From Delphinapterus leucas (Eukaryota; Chordata; Mammalia; Artiodactyla; Monodontidae), in the NCBI RefSeq assembly GCF_002288925.2, contig NW_022098036.1:45015204-45079203 (forward strand): DNA of 64,000 nt, given 5' to 3'. The translations under genes were made by a program, and so were the position numbers. Numbering within the stretch: position 1 is the stretch's first letter; every line of letters starts with the position of its first letter. The notes beneath the pieces are model-generated. The model worked only from the letters and a program-made list of their open reading frames with translations, searched no databases and was not told the origin of the DNA. Below are positions 56,555-64,000 of the stretch, in pieces.

Positions 56555-58200
56555 GTCTATGAGAAAACAATTCCATTTACAAAAGCATCAAAAAAGAATA
56601 AAATACTTAGAAATAAATTTAACCAAGGAGATGCAGGACTTGTGCATAGAAAACTACTTAATATTGTTGATAATATTACCCAAAGTGATATACAGATTCA
56701 ATGCAATCGCTATCAAAATCCCAATGGTGTTTTTTGCATAAATTGAAAAACTCATCCTAAAATTTATATGGAATTTCAAGGGATCCAGAATAGCCAAAAC
56801 AATCTTGAAAAAGAAGAATAAAGTTGGAGGACTCACAATTCCCAAATTTAAAACTTACTATACAAAGTTACCATTATCAGAACAGTGCAGTGCTGGCATA
56901 AGGATAGACATATAGACCAATGGAGTAGAATTAAGAATCCAGAAATAAACTCTCACATCTATGGTCAATTGATATTCAACAAGGATGCCAAGACCCTTCA
57001 ATGGGGGGAAGAATAATCTCTTCAACAAACTGTGCAGGGAAAACTGGATATCCACGTGAAAAAGAATAAGGTTGGAACCTTACCTTACACTATATACAAA
57101 AATTAACTAAAAATGGTTAAAATATCTAAATGTAACAGCAAAAAACATAAAATTCTTAGAAGAAAATTTAGGGGCAAGTCTTAATGACCTTGAATTTGGC
57201 CATGGTTCCTAACTATGACAAAAGCACAGACAATAAAAGAAAAAGTGGACAAATAGGACTTCATTAATATTAAAAACTTTTGTGTATCAAAAGACACTAT
57301 CAAGAGAGCAAAATGACAGCACACAGAATGAGAGAAAATATTTGCAAATCATGTATCTCCTACAACTTAACAACAAAGACACAAACAACTCAGTTAAAAA
57401 ATGGGCAAAGGACTTGATTAGACATTTCTTGATTAGACAGATGGCCAATAGACACATGAAAGGATGCTGAATATCATTACTCATGAAGGAAATGCAAATC
57501 AAAACCACAGTGAGTTACCATTTCACACCTATAAGGATGGCTATACTTTTTTTTAAAGAAAGCCACAGTGTTGGGGAGGATGCAGAGAAATTGGAACCCT
57601 TGTATATTGCTGGTGGGAATGTACAATGGTGCCTTTGCTGTGGAAGACAGTTTGGCGGTTCCTCAAAAAGCTAAACATAGAACTACCCTACCATATGACC
57701 TAGCAATTCCATGCTTAGGTATATACCCCAAAGTATTGAGAACATGGATTTAAACAGGCACTTGTACATCAACGTTCACAATATTGATGCAGCATTATTC
57801 ATGATAGCCAAAAGAAGGAAACAACCCAATTGTCCAACAATAGATAAATGGATAAACAATGTGGTATATACATACAATGGGATATTTTTCAGCAATAAAA
57901 AAGAATGAAGCTCTGATACACACCACACCATTAATGAACCTTGGAAACAATGGTAAATGAAATAAGCCAGACACAAAAGGACAAATATTGTATGATTCCA
58001 TTTATGTGAAATATCTGGAATAGTCAAATTCATAGAGACAGAAAATAGATTAGAGGTTAACAGAGGCTGAGAGAAGGAGAGAATGGGAGTTGTTGCTTAA
58101 TAGGTACAGAATTTCTGTTTGAGGTGATGAAAAATTATGGAACTAGAGGTGATGGTTGTACAACGTTGTGATGACATAATTTAAAAATGAATACTACTTG
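56555..58200 (+). mobile_element. Old L1 fragment (ORF2 C-terminal part and 3' UTR)
   Basis: Sense L1 blocks: 'aaaatacttagaaataaatt', 'acagattcaatgcaatcgct', 'aaatttatatggaatttca', 'tgcaaatcatgtatctccta'. The coding frame is broken into short pieces. Opposite orientation to the piece before it. Confidence 0.8.
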
Positions 58201-59160
58201 GTTAAGGTAGTGTTTCCCAGGTTTCCCCACTTTAAAGTTAATGTTTTCCCTTTCTATATTCTTTGGAAGCAAGACTGCAAGTCCAGCGCAGCCTCAAAAC
58301 TAGAAAGAAGTGTTTAAGTACCACCTCTTATAAGGAAGAGTATCTCCATACATTACTTGGAATTCTTCTGTAAAGGTTTGCTTCTACTCCACCAGTTAGT
58401 TATGTATTCAGTCATTTATGTGTCTCAGTATGGACTCATGTACATTTATTTTATACTTTGGATTATAATCTAATACTACATTATTTTGTTGCTCAAATTA
58501 TTCCATTTGGCCATTGGGAAAATCTTTCAGGTGGACTCCTACATCCTTTTAAAATTTTAAACACTTCCTTTTTGGTACTACAAGATGCTCCAGAATTATT
58601 TTGTATTTTCCTTGCCTCAGCTCTAAAATTAGACATTTCTCCAAGGATCTTTGGTTGCCTTTATTGGAGAATGTTATTTTGAAACCAAAATTTGGACATA
58701 AGGTGTTCTCATCGCTATGGAGACGTCATTGTTTCTAGGCCCTCTCAGTGGACAGAGCTAGGTAATATATGTACGCATACTAACTTGTGGATACACACTT
58801 TCTCTCATTGTTTCTGTCTCTTTATCTCTACATATATTAAGCTAAACATGAGTTCATGCTGATGTCTCCAAATCTATTTCCAGTACCGCAGGGTTCATTC
58901 CAGTCTTCCCTTCTTGCTTTCTCCTCGTCTTCTCTTTCTGACAGTGAGAACCCTAGCTCCCAACACCCATTATACATTTACTTATTTGATCAACCCCAGT
59001 ATACATGTAAAGCAGTTTTTTAAAAAAATTGATATCAAAGAATTATCCTTAATTTTTAGGTGTGATAATAACCTTGTAGTTATGTAAGAAAATGTCTGTA
59101 TTTTTAAGAGATGCTTGTTGAGATATGTTGGATAGAATGTCTGGAATTTTCTTTAAAATA
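58200..59160. other. Unique intergenic DNA, nothing recognised
   Basis: No exon, RNA gene or clear repeat. Short open frames lack recognisable domains. Confidence 0.4.
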
Positions 59161-59165
59161 TGCTG

Positions 59166-59720
59166 CAAGGGAATTGCCTGGCGGTCCAGTGGCTAGGATG
59201 CGCTTTCACTGCCTGAGTTCCACCCCTAGTCAGGGAACTAAGATCCTTCAAGCCACGAGCGCAGCCAAAAATAAAAAAGTGATAGGGCTTCCCTGGTGGC
59301 ACAGTGGTTGAGAGTCCGCCTGCCGATGCAGGTGACACGGGTTCGTGCCCCGGTCCGGGAAGATCCCACATGCGGCGGAGCGCCTGGGCCCGTGAGCCAT
59401 GGCTTCTGAGCCTGCGCGTCCGGAGCCTGTGCTCTGCAACGGGAGAGGCCACAACAGTGAGAGGCCCGCGTACTGCAAAAAATAAATAAATAAATAAGAA
59501 TCCACCTGCCAACGCCGGGGACATGGGTCCCATCCCTGGTCAGGGAAGATCCCACATGCCGCGGAGCAAGTGCGCCACAACTACTAAAGCCAGCACACCT
59601 AGAGCCGTGCTCCACAACAAGAGAAGCCAGTGCAATGAGAAGCCCGCACACCGCAAAGAAGAGTAGCCCCCACTCGTCGCAACCAGAGAAAGCCCGCGTG
59701 CAGCCAAAAATTAAATATAT
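59166..59720 (+). mobile_element. Cluster of three head-to-tail CHR-type SINEs
   Basis: A short-form copy (about 59168-59279) is followed by a young-form copy (59286-59497). A long-form copy lacking its first ~28 bp follows, starting 'aagaatccacctgccaacgc' (about 59498-59720). All are in sense orientation. Confidence 0.8.
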
Positions 59721-59734
59721 ACATATATATAATT

Positions 59735-60318
59735 TCAGACTTACAAAAAAGTGAAAATATAGAAGAATCCCTGTTTACTTTAATCCAGATTCCCCAAATG
59801 TTAACATTTTACCACATCTATTATTTTTTCTGTTCCGTTTGAGAATCCGTTGCAGACATAAGGCCCAATTACTCCTAAATATTTCACTGTGAATTTCCCA
59901 TAAACAAGGACATTCTCTCCCGTAAAGTCAGTACCATTATCAAAATCAAAGAATTAACATTGATATGGTACTATTATCTAATCTAGAAACCTTATTCAAA
60001 TTTCACCAATTCTTCCACAAATGTCCTTTATAGAAAGAGAAGAAATGTTTTTTTCTATCCAGGCTCACATGTTGCATTTAGTTTTGAAAAAAATGAAAAC
60101 ACAAGTTTATAAATTGGAAAATGAAAACCCATCACCCCTGACCCTATTCCCCAAAGACAAACATGGTTGACAGTCTTTATGTAAATCCTTCCAGAATTTC
60201 TTTCAATGCATATACCACCACACAATACACATATGTTATACACATTTAAACAAAAATGTGATATTATACACATAAGATCAAATTACAATTTGTTTTCAGT
60301 TAATATTTTTATTTTTAT
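59735..60318 (-). repeat. Old L1-like 3' sequence
   Basis: Resembles the L1M-type 3' end seen at 20340-20870 ('cccaaatgttaacattttac', 'caaatttcaccaattcttcc'). It probably resumes at 60801 after the insertion that follows. Confidence 0.45.
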
Positions 60319-60333
60319 ACATCATTCTTTTTT

Positions 60334-60784
60334 TTGTTTTTATTGGAGTATAAGTGCTTTACAATGTTGTGTTAGTTTCTTCTGTACAATGAAGTGAATC
60401 AGCTATGTGTATACCTATATCCCCTTCCTCTTGGACTCTCCTCCCACCCCGCATCCCACTCGTCTAGGTCATCACAGAACATGGAGCTGAGCTTCCTGTG
60501 CTTTATAGCATGTTCCCGATAGCTATCTATTTTATGCATGGTAGTATATATATGTCAATCCTAATCTCCATTTCATCCCACCCTCCCCCTCCTCCCATGT
60601 CCACACATCCATTCTCTACATCTGTGTCTCTAGTCCTACCCTGCAAATAGGTTCATCTGTACCATTTTTCTAGATTCCACATATATGCATTAATATACAA
60701 TATTTGTTTTTTCTCTTTCTGGCTTACTTCACTTTGTATGACAGACTCTAGGTCCAGCCACATCTCTACAAATGACCCAGTTTC
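60334..60784 (-). mobile_element. 5'-truncated young L1 with TSD
   Basis: About 450 bp of antisense L1 3' end, closely like 49082-49530 of the full-length copy. ACATCATTCTTTTT is repeated at about 60320-60333 and 60786-60799. Confidence 0.88.
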
Positions 60785-61039
60785 TACATCATTCTTTTTA
60801 AAGTTTGCATGCTTTGATTAGTAATAATTTAATTAATCTCACATTGATGGACATACAGTGTTTCCAATTTTTAATTATTGCTAAAACATGATGTAATAAA
60901 CATCTTTATATTCATTTATCTTTAAGCACCCATGCAATTATTTCTGTAAGTAATTTTCTAGACATACAAGTGTTCATTGAGTATATATTTTATAAATATA
61001 CCTTGAATCCATCATCTTTCTATTTTCATCACTCTTGCT

Positions 61040-61285
61040 TGGTTTCTCTTTATTCCTTATTTTGATTACTCTAATCACCTCTTAACTGTTCTCTGCCTAT
61101 AGATTTGCCCAATCCATTCCATCCTACCAAGCTGCCAGATCCAGTCACTGTTCTGCTTAAAACTGCCCAACACTTTCAAGACAATTTACTGAGTATGGCA
61201 CTAAAGCTCTTCATGATCTGCATTTTTTTTTTTTTCATCTCTCAATGTTTGATCAAGAGCACGGTGCACTTCAGTCACAATGAAT
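61040..61285 (+). repeat. L2 LINE fragment, left part
   Basis: L2-like blocks such as 'gtcactgttctgcttaaaac' followed by 'ctaaagctcttcatgatctg'. It is split by the SINE at 61286-61660 and continues to about 61980. Confidence 0.5.
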
Positions 61286-61660
61286 TTATTTATTTATTTA
61301 TTTATTTATTTTAATTAATTAATTAATTTATATTTTTGGCTGCGTTGGGTCTTCGTTGCTGCACGCGGGCTTTCTCTAGTTGCGGCAAGCAGGGGCTACT
61401 CTTCGTTGAGGTGTGCAGGCTTCTCATTGAGGTGGCTTCTCTTGTTGAGGAGCACGCGCTCTAGGCACACGGGCTTCAGTAGTTGTGGCATGGTGGGCTC
61501 AGTAGTTGTGGCTCGCGGGCTGTAGAGCACAGGCTCAGTAGTTGTGGCGCACGGGCTTAGTTGCTCCGTGGCATGTGGGATCTTCCCAGACCAGGGCTTG
61601 AACCCGTGTCCCCTGCATTGGTAGGTGGATTCTTAACCACTGCACCACCAGGGAAGTCCT
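61286..61660 (-). mobile_element. Long CHR-type SINE
   Basis: Antisense copy with (TTTA)n/(TTAA)n tail, 'ggctgcgttgggtcttcgtt' to 'caccagggaagtcct'. Flanks AGTCACAATGAATTTA and AGTCACACTGCATTTA form an imperfect TSD. Confidence 0.88.
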
Positions 61661-61980
61661 AGTCACACTGCATTTAAATCACACTCTCCTACTGGTGTGC
61701 CTTTTGGGCAAGCTGTTTCCTTTGTTTGGCATATTCTCCAGGTTAACTTCTACTCGTCCTTCCAGACTCAGCTCAGAGATCACTTTCTCCAGATGCCTAT
61801 TCTGGCCTGCCCACTGAGGGGTGCTCCCAGAGCAGCCTTTGCATGTCACTATCATGACCCTTGTCCCATTGTGTTCACTTCCGTCTTTAACCAGACTGGG
61901 TCTATATTTTTACTTTGGACTTACCAGTCCTTCCACAGTGTCTGATATGTGGTAGGTGCTCAGTAAATATTTGATAAACA
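61661..61980 (+). repeat. L2 LINE fragment, right part
   Basis: 'ccttccagactcagctcaga', 'ttctccagatgcctattctg' and 'tggtaggtgctcagtaaata' are typical L2 3' blocks. Confidence 0.6.
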
Positions 61981-63775
61981 ATGGAATAGGAAAGGAAATT
62001 ATCAGGGAGAATTTTACCTTGCTTCAAGACAAACTTTAGCACACTCAAACAGGAATACATCTCAATGGGAGAAGAGAAATTTAGGAATAAAATGAAGATT
62101 AGTGGTTAGTACCACCAGGAACTATGGGAGAAGGATCTATCTGGTAATTATAATCATTCAGCCAACAAATATTTACTAAGCAAATGCCAGGGACCAAGCA
62201 CTATTCTAGCCCCTGGGGATATGGCAAGGGAGAAGACAAAGTCATGGCTCTCTTGGAATCTGCATTCTCCTGGGATATTCATGGGGCAATTTTATCTAAG
62301 TTTCCACTCTATCCCAGGCACAGATCTAGGTGGGGATAGGGGTGTGGTACAAAGACATAAGAAATTTTATCTGTCTCTTCAAAAAGCCTATGGCTGAATA
62401 AGGAATCCAAATATATACAGATATAATTACACACACTACAAAACAGAATCTATGATCATTTCAAAACCATTAATTAACCCAGTCAACAAATGTTATTGAG
62501 CATCTATATTATGTACCCTCTGTACATGGTAACAGATATGGCTCTTGCCTCCAAGTCACTTCCAGTATAGTAGGAGAGGAAGACATTTTCTTTAATCTCA
62601 ATAATAGGTATATAACTATTAAGTACTTTAAGTACTGTCATATAAGACAAAGCACCAGTAACTATGGGAGCATACAGTCTGGGAAGGCTTCCCTGAGGAA
62701 GTAGGGAATGCTATGAGAACACAGAAAAAAAGAGAGATAAGGTCAATTTGGGCAGGTTTCCTAGAGGAACAGGCATTTGAATGAGCCTTAAAAAATGGGA
62801 AAGTTTTATCCTGCAGGTGGAGAGGAGGGGCATTCCAATCAGGGGAAAAGCATCAGTAAACACATTAGTATGGGAAAGTATAGTCTGGTCCAGTGTGGCT
62901 AAAGGGAAGAGTGAATGGGACACCAAAAGGATGATGAGGATAAGAAGTATTATGGGGAAGAAGCTAGAGAGATGGATTGATGCCTCCATCCAAGAGTTTA
63001 GACTTTATTTGTTAAGCTAGTGGTTCCCCCAACCATTAGGCAGATCCATCTTAATTAGAATCTCAGAGGGAATTTTGTGGGGTAAAATGAAAGTCAACCA
63101 TTGCATGGAGTTGCCACCAGAGGGTACCATAGGAGAAGGTCTACCTGAGCACTTCCCTGTGGCCAGTATATTTTTTAATTTTAAAAGCTCCTTGGGTGAT
63201 TTTGATGCTCACTCAGCCAGCCTTAGGGACCACTGCTTTATACAATAGAGAACCATCAGAGGCTTTTAAGCAGGATAGAAACATGATCAACCCCGTGTTT
63301 TATGAAACATAACTCTGGGGACAGAATGAAGGGATGGAAGGTCACAGATGGGGGATTAAGTGGTAGGCTATTACAATGGGACTGGATGAATAGTTCTGGA
63401 GTAGGGCAGCAGCTATGGGATAGTAAGACAGCTGTGAGACAATTTCAGAGGCAGAACCAACAGAACTTGGTGACCAATTGGATATGGGGTTAAAAAGGGA
63501 GAGGGAGGGAAAAAGATGAAGGCCTCAGGCCTGGGTGATTGAGATCATGATGCTATGATAACGTGATACTATGGCCATGACAAAATGAGGAACACAGGAG
63601 TTTGGTTTTGTCTGGGGAACTGAGAGGAGTTTGGTTTTGAACCCAGTAACTGGCATGACCTAATGGGGCTATTACCTGGCCTCAGAACTGGGTCCTATCT
63701 TCTCACTCTAATTCCCCTTTCTAAGTATAGTAATTGTAATTTTTTGGAAGTTTTCTTCTGCTTTTTTTTTTTTTA
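61981..63775. other. Intergenic, scattered old repeat pieces only
   Basis: 62150-62250 reads like an L2/MIR-era 'caacaaatatttactaagca' segment. The rest is unique to my eye, with no coding support. Confidence 0.4.
63112..63131 (+). promoter_or_regulatory. Candidate CTCF-type motif
   Basis: TGCCACCAGAGGGTACCAT resembles the CTCF core CCACCAG-GGGG-GC in the strongest positions. Motif match only. Confidence 0.35.
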
Positions 63776-64000
63776 AGGAATTCCTTTATTTTTATTTATT
63801 TATTTATTTATTCATGGCTGTGTTGGGTCTTTGCCTCTGTGTGTGGGCTTTCTCCAGCTGCAGCAAGTGGGGGCCACTCTTCATCGCAGTGCACGGGCCT
63901 CTCACTATCACGGCCTCTCCCGCTGCGGAGCACAGGCTCCAGACGCGCAGGCTCAGTAGTTGTGGCTCACGGGCCTAGTTACTCCGCGGCATGTGGGATC
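63776..64000 (-). mobile_element. CHR-type SINE, hybrid form, cut by window edge
   Basis: It starts with an (ATTT)n tail and long-form text ('ggctgtgttgggtctttgcc', 'cactcttcatcgcagtgcac'). It then switches to young-form text ('gggcctctcactatcacggc', 'ctctcccgctgcggagcaca') and back to 'cagtagttgtggctcacggg'. The tRNA-like head lies beyond 64000. Confidence 0.8.

Overview
The window is vertebrate nuclear DNA, almost certainly from a cetacean and probably a toothed whale. It is packed with tRNA-derived SINEs of the CHR type that characterise Cetacea. They come as a short form, a long form and a younger form beginning GGCTTCCCTGGTGGCGCAG. I saw L1 3' ends of cetartiodactyl type and no ruminant BovB LINE. 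The gene content and order match the mammalian PPP1R3E - HOMEZ - RNF212B block (human 14q11.2); by synteny BCL2L2 should lie beyond the left edge and SLC7A8 beyond the right edge.

Layout. 0-1.6 kb: PPP1R3E (+), two coding exons, encodes a glycogen-targeting subunit of protein phosphatase 1. 1.6-9.9 kb: probable 3' UTR and intergenic DNA with MIR, MLT1 LTR and a small L1 fragment. 9.9-10.5 kb: GC-rich HOMEZ promoter carrying three CCAAT boxes in a 31-32 bp tandem repeat. 10.4-17.7 kb: HOMEZ (+), a 40-nt first coding exon, a 5.7 kb intron and one large second exon. 19.9-40.0 kb: RNF212B (-), reassembled here from 14 coding exons into an uninterrupted 300-residue frame. It is a RING protein of meiotic crossover control. 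A GC-box cluster at 41.76-41.93 kb is its likely promoter. 42-64 kb: no conventional gene. This part is layered repeats, dominated by a 7.17 kb full-length LINE-1 (49072-56241, minus strand) with a perfect 17-bp target-site duplication, an intact ORF1 and a broken ORF2. It sits inside an older L1.

The three genes do not form one pathway: glycogen metabolism, a homeobox nuclear factor and meiotic recombination. HOMEZ and RNF212B converge tail to tail, with stop codons 2.2 kb apart, so their 3' UTRs may meet or overlap. All gene models come from reading splice sites and frames by eye, plus recalled family knowledge; nothing was aligned by computer. Repeat family names are by recognition and their edges are approximate unless a target-site duplication is given.
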